A stretch of DNA of 64,000 bases from Knufia peltigerae. Taxonomy: Eukaryota; Ascomycota; Eurotiomycetes; Chaetothyriales; Trichomeriaceae. This document shows positions 43,471-54,241 of the stretch, piece by piece. The DNA lies in assembly GCA_030247855.1 (NCBI GenBank), contig JAPDRN010000117.1, positions 41,508 through 105,507 on the forward strand. Reading direction: 5' to 3'. The position numbers and the translations under genes were made by a program. Every line of letters starts with the position of its first letter. Within the stretch, counting starts at the first letter, position 1. The notes below the pieces were generated by a model that had not been told where the DNA came from, did no database searches, and saw only the letters and a list, made by a program, of their open reading frames with translations.

Positions 43471-45719
43471 TTGCTTCACTTTACTATTCACTTTCTGAAT
43501 CATCAACTGATGGACATGAAATTCAAGATATAGACTTCAAAAGTATACGCCCTCATCGGCTATTGAAAGCTAAATTTAGGACCTATTCATCTCTCTGTCT
43601 TTATGTATATACGATGCAAGCTATGGCTCACGGTAAACAACACCGTTTCCAAGGAGTACGAATCATGTATCCATCCCTTCCGTCGCGCGTTAAATCACAA
43701 CCCGAGTCGTTACCTCCTCTCCCCCCAAATTTAACAGCAATGTCGTCTTATTATCGAGTCTAGCGAAGAAGAACAACATATATTGGCATACTGATGGGGA
43801 TAGACTCTATCGCAATGGCGCAGACTTCTGTCTAGCACGAATTTTCATGGAGGACAGGGCACAGGGAGACATCCAAAAACGATGAGGAATGTTAGAAATG
43901 GACGTCACAATTTTACAAAGGCTCTTATGATAAATCAAGTCTAAGGGAACGCAGAACGGGAGCAAGGGCACTCTGTTTTCCTGCCTCCACCACGTCAGGC
44001 TTATTACTGACTGGCGCTGAAGAGCAGCTCATAACACTCCGTTGCACTTTTCATTACGCTACTTATGACCCAGCAGGAAGTCGCTATATACCCCTCGAGT
44101 CGAAGAAACAGAAAGAAATCTCCGCTACACTTTTCCTATATGGTTCTCATGGGATTTCTGCTGGCACCACTTGATATGTCAGTAAATCCTGCGTCGCAGC
44201 ACCAGATTTTACTGCGAGCAATACTGCTCACCACGTATGTGACTGGGGAAGGCCTCTATTACCTTTATGGGAAATCGTTCTACGTGTTGTGGGAGACTCC
44301 AGGTCGACGCAACTGTACAGATTCGCACCATCCAGTGAGGCCAACGAAGGCTTCAAGATATACCTTCATGTGGTCGAACCTTACTCCTTTGCTGATTACA
44401 GTATTTATATCTTTGCCTCAACGACCACCTACCTGGGGTTGGCCTGGGATCTAAGTCTCCTTGCACAGCAGGCGGGTTGTATCGTCCGGAACGAGGGCGA
44501 CATACCTAGGGGCTCGCTTCTCGTTCATCGTGCAGGAGCATGAGTGAGAGATTCGAGGTCTGAAGGACTCGGAGGATAGAGGCTTACGCGCCTATTATCG
44601 ATATCTAACCACCATGTCATGTGGGCGGCGGACCTTGGTTCTCTATCTGTTCCTTCAGTCCAGGTCTCACCAATTACTCTCAGGGCTCAATCGTCTCCGT
44701 GATGCCAACAGACGTTGGTATCCTGTTGGACGATGAACCGGGTGGGGCCTGTGTGAAAGGAGACGAACCTTGTGACAACTCTCAAGACCGACAGAGAAAG
44801 ACTGCACCAGTAGGCTTAACACAAGCTCTTTGCAACAAGGACGGGTATTCGACAGCGAGTGCCAATCACGACTTCAGACGTTGTCAGGTTGACACCAGGT
44901 CCGCACACTGGTGCAAATACAACCGAGAAGACGGAGTTTCGACAGTCTCAAACCTTTATACATTATAAGACGAAGTACGAAGACAGATCGGATGCTGAGG
45001 CTTGGAGCTATCCTGGAGCTTTGAAAACGAGGGTTTCAAGAGTCAGCGAAACATCTCTGGGAAATAACCGTGAACAGTCCTTTAGTAAGAATGATGGTGA
45101 TACTATTCATATTCGTGGGCCTAAGAGCTCTCTTCGATCGGGTAGTCGCCGGAGGAAGATTTTTTTCCTCTGGTGGTGTTCGAACTACCAGTGTACTGTA
45201 TGAACCATGAGATCATGTGGAAGTACAAACAGAGTCTGTTTCGTGAATACCAGGGCACCGAAAGCGGTAGAGACTGGTCCCATGGTGAAACCACCGGCAA
45301 CTTCAATTTGAATCACGGGCGGCTGCTTACAACCGGAAGGTGACATGTTGAGTCGATATCAGCACCGGTCCAAGATAGTCGCAGAATATTCGCTAAGGTC
45401 TCTGGCTTACGACCGCGATCGCTTGCCGGGTGCAACTATTTCTTATTTTTATTGGATCGAATATCGAACTTGCCAGTTGAAAGAAAATTTAGAATGTTGT
45501 TGTCATCAATAACAGGATCTCGTGTATCTGGATACATAAATAAAATACTCCGTACATACTAGGTCTTTGGAACGCAGAAAGTGTCATCAAACTCCCTTTA
45601 CCTGGGTCGCTCACATGTTATTCCTTGGTCGTAGTCTTTTTATACATGTCCTCCCGGAGTGTCGACGTTGTTATTAAGTACTGAACTTCTCGTTGCTGTA
45701 AAAAGAATAGATTTGCATT
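43471..45719. other. Gene-poor region, 2.2 kb, with orphan reading frames
   Basis: The longest stretch without a recognised gene. Plus-strand frames at 44065-44454 and 44175-44543 overlap, and frames at 44621-44968 and 44859-45203 follow. The repeated 9-mer occurs exactly at 45546-45554. The region may hold a lineage-specific gene, a decayed gene, or only the two opposed 3' regions. Confidence 0.4.
44175..44543 (+). other. Unrecognised open frame, possible lineage-specific or decayed exon
   Basis: Open from 44175 to the stop ending at 44543 and without an ATG near its beginning. Its translation is protein-like in composition (RSTQLYRFAPSSEANEG, FKIYLHVVEPYSFADYSIYI, TYLGLAWDLSLLAQQAGCIV). 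A second overlapping frame starts with a good ATG at 44065 and is hydrophobic in its middle. The two could be exons of one gene joined by an intron, or a frameshifted relic. I do not recognise either, and assign no function. Confidence 0.25.
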
Positions 45720-48283
45720 TCACAACTTCCTGCCAGCCGTCGGACTGACTGGACTCACGACACTGAAGATACTTCTTCGCTGGTCTCCGTCCTCGGGCAT
45801 GGTGCCACCGCCGTCCCCAGTCGGGCTCGGGAGTGTCCCTATCCCGCTGCTCGCGCTCTCGTTCGTGTGCTGGTAGGAGAACCTCTCGTGTTCAGCCCCT
45901 CCACGTCCGCCAGCGCCGGCTTCAAGTTCTCTCGGTGACGTCGAGCCCTCGGGTTCTTCGATGATGGGCTGGACGGAACTGCTCTCGCTCCCTTCGCGGC
46001 CGTGGTGGCCTCCGAGGCCAAAGGCGAAGCGCGGACGGCCACCACCATGGCCCTGATTCTGACGCCAGGTGTTTTGCGTCGCGGGGAGTGGCCAAGGCGT
46101 GGTGGTGTCGCTTGCGGCGGTGGTCGTGCCGCTGCTGCCCGACTCGGCGCTCGCCGTGGATATGTCCTCGGTGAAGCGGCTGTTGCCTCCCGCCGGGTAA
46201 CGCATGTTGCGCAGCGGGGAAGTTGCCGGGGCGTTTCCGTTGTAGCTCGTCAGTGGGGAGGGGCGGTATTCTTCGCCCGTGGAGCCGCTGTTCGAATTCG
46301 AGTTTGAATTCGTATTCGAGTTGCTGTTGGAGTACGTGTGGCCGAAATTCGCATTGTACCCGTAGTCCACGACGGTCGAATGGCGCGGGTGGTCGTCGAT
46401 GTTGTAGGGCGTCGCGAGCTCGTAAGGAGGCTTGGGCCGCTCGGTCCCGGCCATCTCATGGCGCTGTGCCTGTGGCGGGGGCGTGGGCTCGTCCGACACC
46501 GAAGTGTAAGGAACTTGTTGAACTTCTGGGGGCGAAGGGGTCGAGTATTGCTTGTGCGGTGATGGTGCGCAGGAGGCTCCGTTGAGCCAGCGCGTCACGC
46601 GCGACGTGCCCGACGACGACGACTTCTCGGACGAGCCGCTGCGGATGATGCGCCGGCGTCGGAAGAGGAGGAAGATCAAGACGAGGAGAAGGATGGCGAT
46701 GATGGCCACGGCGACGCTGACGCCAATCACGGCACCTTTGGAGATGCCCGAGCTCCCACTCGAGGAGGACTGCTTGAGCGTGCCACTTGACGGGTAAGGG
46801 TAGTATTGTTGCGGCGTCTGTCCCGCATATTTGCGTGAGAACAAACCACCCAAGGCGCTGTTGGACCATGCCGCCGTTTCAGTGGCACCTCCATCCCCAC
46901 CGCCGCCGATGGCTTTGCTGACCGCCGACGGTACCTGATACACGTCCCAGGTGTTTGGGTCATACGTGTTTTGGAATTCGAGCTTGTTCAAGTTGAAAAT
47001 CTGGATGATGCCTCCTTGGACGCACTCGGCCTGGTTTTGATGTATCCCTCCTATCACGAACATTTGGTCCGGGTAGGGCATTACGCACCTGTGACCAGAG
47101 CGACCGTGGGCTTTGTTGCCACTGTAGGCCTTGACCCATTTGAAGGATGGGATTGACAGGATCCAGACATCGTCAGAGGGTTCGTCACTCGCGTCGAGTC
47201 CGTCATAGCCGCCGTAGATGTAGACGTTGAACGAAGAGGAGTCGTTGGCGGCTGCAACCACCGAACAGAACTCTGTCAATTGCCCTGGGGCATCGCCGGT
47301 GGTGTTCTGCAGATACCACTTTTGACCGTCAACGTCGTACACCGGCAGTGTCGTCATGAATCCAGGACTTTGCGCCTCACTCTCCGACGTTTGAGACGAG
47401 TTTAGTCCGACCGGCCATATCTCTTCGGGTGCGGTAACTCCACCTATTGCCACCAAGACACCTTTCTCCGAGACTGGAATCCAAACCAGCTCTGCGTTCG
47501 CGCGTGGCTGGATATTGTCTGGAAGGGTGGTGTTCGTCCATTTCTCGTCCCTCATCACCGACATGTCAACCTCAATCAAGGTATTGGCGGTCTGGTTGGC
47601 GGATGAATCTTCATAGTAGATAGGACCCCAATCTGGAGATCGCATCCCACTGAAGTAGAAGCCTAGATTTTCGCTCGGGACGGACACGCCAGCACCATTC
47701 GTGATATATCTGGTAACGCCATCAGGCAGAGTGCCTTGATAAAACCCAGGACTCCAGCCGGCTCGATTGGGACCATATTGATACGCTTCATAACCAAGGA
47801 TCGTGTCTGCGGCTTGAGGAGTTGAGGAGTCTGTCAAAGGACCAAGGCCACTTGTTTACGTTAGCGTTACATGAAACTCGAGATTCCTAGGAGCACTCGC
47901 CCATAAAGATATAACTCGTCATTGTTGGCGAACATTGTGCCGTCGACATAGTTTGGAGCGATGTTGTTACCTGCACCGCCAGCTTTGGGCATCTTCTTGA
48001 ATAGCGCAGATATGTTTGTCGTCGCTGTGTCGAACGGCTGCGAGAAATTGAGTCGAAACATGTCCCCTGCCACGTTCCCATCACTGCTCACCACCGGTGT
48101 GGTGCCATCGGCGAACGCAGTCTGCCACCATAGCAGACCACCGTCGAGATAGAGCGCATCTCTGATCACCCCGGCCCTCAGACGAGCCCAATTGCATATT
48201 GTGTAATTCTCCTGCACCGATACCGCCGAGGCTGCCCCTGCCAGGAGTCCTCCGAGAATTGCACATTTCAGATACGACGCCAT
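45720..48283 (-). CDS. Type I membrane protein with kelch repeats
   Basis: Cell-surface protein: signal peptide (MASYLKCAILGGLLAGAASA), kelch-type beta-propeller ectodomain, one membrane segment and a long cytosolic tail. Exons 48283-47878 and 47830-45720 give about 838 aa. The donor I use (GTTTCA) is weak but keeps frame and restores continuity; a GC donor nearby does not keep frame. Kelch-like segments are NVYIYGGYDGLDASDEPSDD and HRCVMPYPDQMFVIGGIHQ. The membrane segment (about 498-522, VIGVSVAVAIIAILLLVLIF) is followed by RRRR. The tail is disordered, with an Asn-Ser repeat and Pro/Ser-rich stretches. Similar fungal proteins are thought to act in wall sensing or polarity, but this is not proven. 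Confidence 0.85.
46288..46330 (-). repeat. Asn-Ser codon repeat in kelch protein tail
   Basis: Degenerate TTCGAATTCGAG-type hexamers on the plus strand encode alternating Asn-Ser/Thr-Asn in the cytosolic tail. Low-complexity and probably length-variable. Confidence 0.6.
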
Positions 48284-49693
48284 GGCGAATCACGTAGAAC
48301 GGCGGATCGATGTCACCATGTTATATCTCGTGGTCTGATGAAGCAGGCACTGAAACACAAAATGGACGTGCAAGTTTGCGCGGGGGATTTTGTCAAGACT
48401 CGCTGAATTTCCTCGCAGAGAATGGTCGAACTTGCGATCCGAGACATTTCTCGCATTGATACCTACTGATCTTCACCAAAAGGATATTTGCCACCATCTG
48501 GATCATCATGGCTATGCAATGGGAGGGCGATTGGAACATGGCAGAGTCCTCAGCCATTTGCTTCGTACCAAATGCAGGGTCTGCCGTCTTGCGAAGGGAC
48601 TGAATGCAAAAAGCAGTCGTTAACATGGATCTTTGCGTCATGGAGAAGTCCGCTTCGAATGAGAGAAGCATTCCACCCTCGTAGACTTCGTTCCTAGCGT
48701 TCGATGGCCGACAATCACAACGCAGAACATGGGAAAGGGTAAAGACGGTTCTGGAGTAAAGGGACAATCCCGTCCACATGTGGGCAAAGAACGAAAGTCT
48801 ACATTGTAACATTGTCATGATGTGCGCCCAAGCAAGGGACAACGGCAGGTGAGCTGTCGAAAGAAAGGAACCGGCAGAGACAAGCGTGAGAACTAAAGCT
48901 GCTCGCCCAACCGCAAACCGGTTTTTGCGATGAAGATGGACAAGGAAGACGATGACGGTGGTTGGAACAGAGTTCGGAGAAACGATTCTCCGGCGCGTCT
49001 TTGCTGCGCTTTTCCCATCTTCCCTCCTCCTCCACCAACAACCACCCGCTCTACCCCTGCAACACCTGCATCACCATCCACTTCGAGGCTCCGGAGACAA
49101 ACTCCACCGATGCCAACAAGCCCTTTCATCATCATCCTACGAGTATTGCGACCTTCCTGTCTTCGACCAAGGCTAGTACCCTCCGGGCAAAGGCCCCGAT
49201 GCCAGCCTCCGAAGGAAAAGGTACTGTAGTGCTGATTCCGGCCATTGATTGGCACACCACTGTCTGCATCTGGCAAGGCAGAGATGATCCAAAGCCAGGA
49301 ACATCATCAAGATGCATAGTTCCGTCCCGCCAACCATGAGGACCGGTATGCAAAGGAAACCGCCGGTGCCATGTGGCGTGTCATTCTGTCAAGACAGCTC
49401 CGGAAAGTTGATTCCCAGCCCTTGAGGAAGCCGTGAAGCCCTTCGATGACCGATGACGGAACGCGGTATTCTTTCTTAACTACCCCAAACTGCGATCTTC
49501 CTTCTGTATACCTCGCCGGCATTCTGTAGAAATCCGAGAGAGGTCGCGCTCACAGCGTCCTTTTGCTCTTCATTCGTTTTATCTACCTCTCATTTGAACT
49601 ACCAACATTCGCTCGTACACTCCAGCTACCGCTGGACTGCAGCATGCGTACATGTGAAGGCGGGGGATATTAAAAAAGCGCAAAGTATCCAAG
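48284..49693. promoter_or_regulatory. Long divergent intergenic region, kelch / GPI protein genes
   Basis: 1.4 kb between two surface-protein genes transcribed away from each other. Long intergenic regions in such fungi often hold more regulation. Frames on both strands at 48393-48842 and 48930-49339 are not convincing: non-ATG start or low-complexity Pro/Thr content. Confidence 0.4.
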
Positions 49694-51595
49694 ATGCATT
49701 TTTCACTCGGACTGTTGGCGGCTTCATCGCTGGCCGTAGCAATAGCATCTGCAGAGGCGCCGACCGCAACGACCGTTGAGACGCCGCATCCAGGTCCTCC
49801 ACCGCCAGTGCTGCAGAATACCACCGTCATAAATGAAACAATCATTGAAATATGTCCACCTCCACCTACTGTCTTTTTCAATGTCACCGACTACGTACCT
49901 ATCACCGAAACAGCAACAACTACAGTCACCGCCGTTACCACCGCAACATATATCGATACCACCACTCAACCCATTACCATTTTCCAGACGATAATATCAA
50001 CCACAGTCGTGACAGCGGTTAGTTCAAGAACTGAAGTGTGAAAAGCCACAGACAGCTGACCGAGAAGTAGACGTCGACAGTAACTACGACTGAGACCGAG
50101 ACCGAGACTGATACAGAGACGTCAACGACTACGACCACGACGCTTTCGATCAGCCCGACAACGGACACTGCGACGATAACCAATACAGCCACAGATACGA
50201 CGACCGACACGCTCACAGAAACAACGAGCACGACTAACACTGCCACCGAACTCATTTCCGAGTACTTGACAACAGAGCAAGTCACGAGCATCACGCTCTG
50301 CCCGACAAGAATAGCCAATCCAACTTATACCGCGAATGAGCCGTACCCTACCGATTGGACGTAAGTACAATGATATTCTCGATCCCATACGGGCTCCGTC
50401 CTTGAATAGTCGAGCTGGACCTGCAGTAGGTCAATATCTTAGATTGCATTTTCTAACGAAGCTTCACAGATGGGGTTGTCCCCCGGGTTGGCTTTGTCGA
50501 CCACAACGACAAAATTGTAACTTTGAAGCCGGTATTCCTGCCGATGGCTTCTATTGTGCTCCCAATGAATGTATACCTGCGGAGGCTCTTCCCGCCTACC
50601 TCCCAACATGGGATGCCGACATTTACGGCAACGCCACACCAATCACCAATCCAGGCCTCAATGTTCAAGCCATCGACGACTTTTTCAACATGGGCCCTGA
50701 GCAATTTGGCCTTACTTACCAGATCTTCGTCGTCGACGAAGTCTTTACCCTCACATCAACGTTCCTTGAACAGCCTACGCCCACTCTCGCGGCCCGTCAA
50801 GCGCAGACCAGTGTCCCAGGAGCCTGTTACCCGTGGTGTAACAACTGCCTCCTCGAAGCACAGTCCAGCGGCAAATCTCCCAAACTTTGCCTACCCGGAT
50901 CCGCATTCGAAACGTCACTGAATCAGTGTGAACAGTGCATCAATGTCCATCGCGGCGACGATACAGGCTTTGTCCAGATTGCGCCACAGTTCCAGCAATT
51001 CTTGGACTACTGTGATCAATATGCCACAGTTGTCGTTACGACATCTGCGACGGTGACCACGAGCAACGCTGGCGGCACGACGGTCAGTGTCGTATCCTCG
51101 ACAATATCGACTACAGTCACGCCGAAAGCCTCGGCTTCAACGTCGACATCGAGCGGTCCACTAAGCTCGAGTACAACAGTCGTGGCAACGACGGTGACCA
51201 CGCCAACATCGCCTTCTTCTGCCGCGCCAACTTCACCACCCATCACAACGACGGAGTCAGCGCCATCGACAAGCTACACACAGACCACCGTGGCGTCGAC
51301 CGACTGGCCTCAAATCACCATCATCATGCCCGTCGGGGACAACAGTACCACGACGGTGTATGGCTCGACCCTACCCAGCGGCAGCGCCACCCTCGTCCTT
51401 CCTGAGCCCGTCAGCTCGAGTCCAGTCACTTCAGATGTCACTGGCCCCGCTGCGTCGGGAACCTCGTCGGCATCGCCGGCGACCTTCACTGGCGCAGCTG
51501 TCGCCGTGAAATTTGCAGCATCACCCGGACGGAACGCGTGGATGACGATGCTGCTGGACCTACTGGTCCCCACACTCCTTGCACTAGTTTTTTGA
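49694..51595 (+). CDS. GPI-anchored Ser/Thr-rich cell-wall protein with Cys-rich domain
   Basis: Predicted wall or plasma-membrane glycoprotein. Exons 49694-50017, 50071-50360 and 50470-51595 give 579 aa. It starts with a signal peptide (MHFSLGLLAASSLAVAIASA). Residues 25-200 are Thr-rich with TETETE repeats. A Cys-rich domain at about 205-380 begins WGCPPGWLCRPQRQNCNFE and continues GFYCAPNECIPAEALPAY and CYPWCNNCLLEAQ. A second Ser/Thr-rich stalk follows. The end has a small-residue site and a hydrophobic tail (MTMLLDLLVPTLLALVF) expected of a GPI signal. Heavy O-glycosylation is likely. Divergent from the kelch membrane protein. Function beyond wall structure is unknown. Confidence 0.85.
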
Positions 51596-52290
51596 GGCAA
51601 TGAGAAAGTGTGTCGGAATGTGTATAGGGACGGGCCACAAACAAATTTGGACACGCACACGATAGTAGAAGTCCTAGCGGTCGGAGATTTTGGGCCCAGT
51701 GGGCCCCCGGAACATACAGTCCGCGAAAACGAAAAAACGAGAGGCAAATTTTTTGTATGTTGGGATGATGATTAACTTAATGTAAGTTGGAAGTAGCAAG
51801 AGCAAGTCGAGACTTGAAAGGTAGTCTACCTAGGTTAATATCTATCACCTATCCCCAGAACAACATGCCTCGTTTTGCTTCTTGACCCTGTATAGGCTTA
51901 TCTTCAAAAGTGCAGGGACCGTCCGTGGGTGCTCTCGCCATTTCTACCAGCAGTAAGAGGTACAATAATGCTCCCTACACACTGTAAAGTCTAGAAGGGT
52001 CGTCCCAAGCTCAACGTTCTCTGATAGCAACAACAGCAACAACACTCTCAGCGTCAGACTAGACGGAATTACGGCGGCCTTGCCCCTACCCTATACATGA
52101 TATACAATTGTGCTCACTCACCTCAAACGCACACACATACACACACAAGGCTCGATCCTTACACGGAGTCTATAACCCCTCCACCCTCTCTCCCGGGCGC
52201 GTCGACCTCGCCCCAAGATGTCTTGGGTTGAACCTTCGGGCACCTTCCCCCGAGTTGTTTTAATTTGAGTTTTCTTTTCCTTCTTCCCCG
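51596..52290. other. Intergenic between convergent GPI and ICMT-like genes
   Basis: 695 bp with CA-rich tracts near 52120-52148. Opposed 3' regions; no gene seen. Confidence 0.4.
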
Positions 52291-53055
52291 TCAGAAGATT
52301 CCCGGCACGAACCTAGCCGTCCTCTTGTGCCACTGCACCCACACGTCGCCAAACTTGTCCCCGAGCATCTTTTCCTCGTCGACGATCCTGCCGCGGACGG
52401 CGCGGACCATGACGACCAACATGAAGACGTAGACCGTCCAACCGAACCCGTCCAGCCATGCCCTGGCCGTCGGGGGCATCCAGCAACCCATCACGCCGTC
52501 CCAACGCAAAAACACGACGAAACAGCCTCCCCTCACGAGCACGTTGCCCGTGTAGCTCGGGTGCTGCATGTACCGGTACAGGCCGCGGGTGTTGAGCTCC
52601 GACGGCTTTTGCAGGTGGAAGGTGAAGTTGCGACCCAGGGCCCCGTAGGCGGCGAGCCGGAGAGGAGCCCCCACGAGGCACACCAGACCCAGGGCGATCG
52701 CGAGGTAAGGGGACCAGGTGAACAAGAGTCCGCGGTTGAGGTTTTCGGGCCAAGGGCACAACACCGTACCGTCGTTGGACGCCGAGGTCGGTTCTTTTGC
52801 GGTGGCAGCGGCGAGAACAAGAACCATGACGGCGTGGTAAACCGAAAGACCATTGTAGAGGAGTCGACGGTTACGGATGGTGCGGTCGGTCAACACTCCG
52901 CGGAGCCTGTCGTCCACGTCTGGCTTCGTCTCCGGGTTGGGGTTGGGTGGCGTCATGGACAGCGACGTGAGGTACCCAGTCAACAGACACGCAAGGGCCA
53001 GAGAGACCGACCCGAACGTGAGGTGACCGAGGTCGAAGGTGGGCAGGAGGTTCAT
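52291..53055 (-). CDS. ICMT-like integral membrane methyltransferase
   Basis: Member of the isoprenylcysteine carboxyl-methyltransferase (PEMT/ICMT) fold family, 254 aa, single exon, ATG 53055 (MNLLPTFDLGHLTFG); the upstream extension begins at TTG. About five hydrophobic segments. The family signature lies at the C-terminal half: RGLYRYMQHPSYTGNVLVRG, and then RIVDEEKMLGDKFGDVWVQW. These correspond to the SAM- and lipid-binding elements of Ste14. It is shorter and more divergent than fungal Ste14, so I read it as a paralogue with unknown substrate. The coding region is GC-rich (about 70% on one counted line). Confidence 0.8.
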   Translation of the reverse strand: MNLLPTFDLGHLTFGSVSLALACLLTGYLTSLSMTPPNPNPETKPDVDDRLRGVLTDRTIRNRRLLYNGLSVYHAVMVLVLAAATAKEPTSASNDGTVLCPWPENLNRGLLFTWSPYLAIALGLVCLVGAPLRLAAYGALGRNFTFHLQKPSELNTRGLYRYMQHPSYTGNVLVRGGCFVVFLRWDGVMGCWMPPTARAWLDGFGWTVYVFMLVVMVRAVRGRIVDEEKMLGDKFGDVWVQWHKRTARFVPGIF

Positions 53056-54241
53056 TTTTTTATAAAGGTGGTGGTTTGTATTATTCTTGTCCCAAAAAAC
53101 ACCCTGTGGCCGAGACAGGGGAGAGTCGATCAAGTATCGAGGTAACGAGTATCCACAAGTAGGATGGTTTGTTTGTCTTTTGTCGATCGAGTGAGTAGCC
53201 CCGGTGTCGTTGGGACGTCGGGCAATTTTTCTGGTACTGAGCTTGAGGACAAGATTCGATTCCTCTCGTGGGTGAGCAGAATGGTGGGGCTATATAGCTA
53301 GGGGACACTTGGAGGGTGATCAAGTGTTTGATAGAGCCGCCGTAACTAAGAACGTGGCCAGATGCCCGAGAGTGGGCGTGTGTGATGGATAATGTGACAA
53401 AGGTGTAGTGAAAGTGATCTGGAATGGTGTTTCCCACAGGGTCTTGTAGAGAACAGTAAGGTAACCAACTACCAGGTAGGTCTTGGTTTCGACAGTTCAA
53501 GCTCGAGTTGACAGATATATACCTCCAGAATACTCCGTGTGGACATCTGGATAGATGTCGACGAACAATGCGCCTTTTTATTCTTGAGGTACCTACGGAG
53601 CAGTGTATTTTTACATGACTCTTCGCCGAAAGTGGATGCCACTCTGATATCCGAACCCGAATACGTAGAGCACAGGTACATAACTAATACCGGGTACCTA
53701 CATAGGTATGTATAGCAAAGGGTAGATATATTTAGCAACCAGTCTTGTCCGAGCTTGTATGTACGTTACTCCAAGTACCACGCTAGAAATTTGACGCACG
53801 TTGGAGCTTGTCTTTTTCAACTATTTAAGGTACCGTAGCCTCTTTGGTCTACTTGTAGCTTCACGAAGCTTGTGGACGGTCACGGGAGGACCCCATCGTG
53901 CCTGATTTGTTTGTTCAGGGTAAACTACCTACCTCCTCCCTACCTAGAGGTATCTTCATTTCCGTACTATTCCGACATGAACCTCAAAAAGCCGCAATGA
54001 AAAAAACAAACAAACAAAGGATCAGTAATCGAACATGACGACATTGTTAGTCTTGCTCGGCAGCTTCATATACATGATGCCCTTTTTCCCACCTTTTTGT
54101 TTCACACTTGTCCACTCTCCTACCAGGTGTACAGGGAGGTGTACTGAACCCATAGTAAAACCTCAACAGTCGTCAAGGAAGGGGGATGTTTTGTTTGTCT
54201 CGATTCGACTGTACTCGTGAATAATAGCCTTGCGACCTCAC
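53056..54241. other. Intergenic, about 1.2 kb, AT-rich
   Basis: Upstream of the ICMT-like gene and downstream of the OB-fold gene. It is rich in short TAGGTA/TACCTA words between 53580 and 53960 and has one-mismatch copies of the repeated 9-mer at 53531 and near 53587. No gene seen. Confidence 0.4.

Noticed and set aside
44621..44968. Plus-strand frame in the gene-poor region
   Set aside because: Starts with GTG and has no recognisable motif; kept only as part of the general finding about that region.
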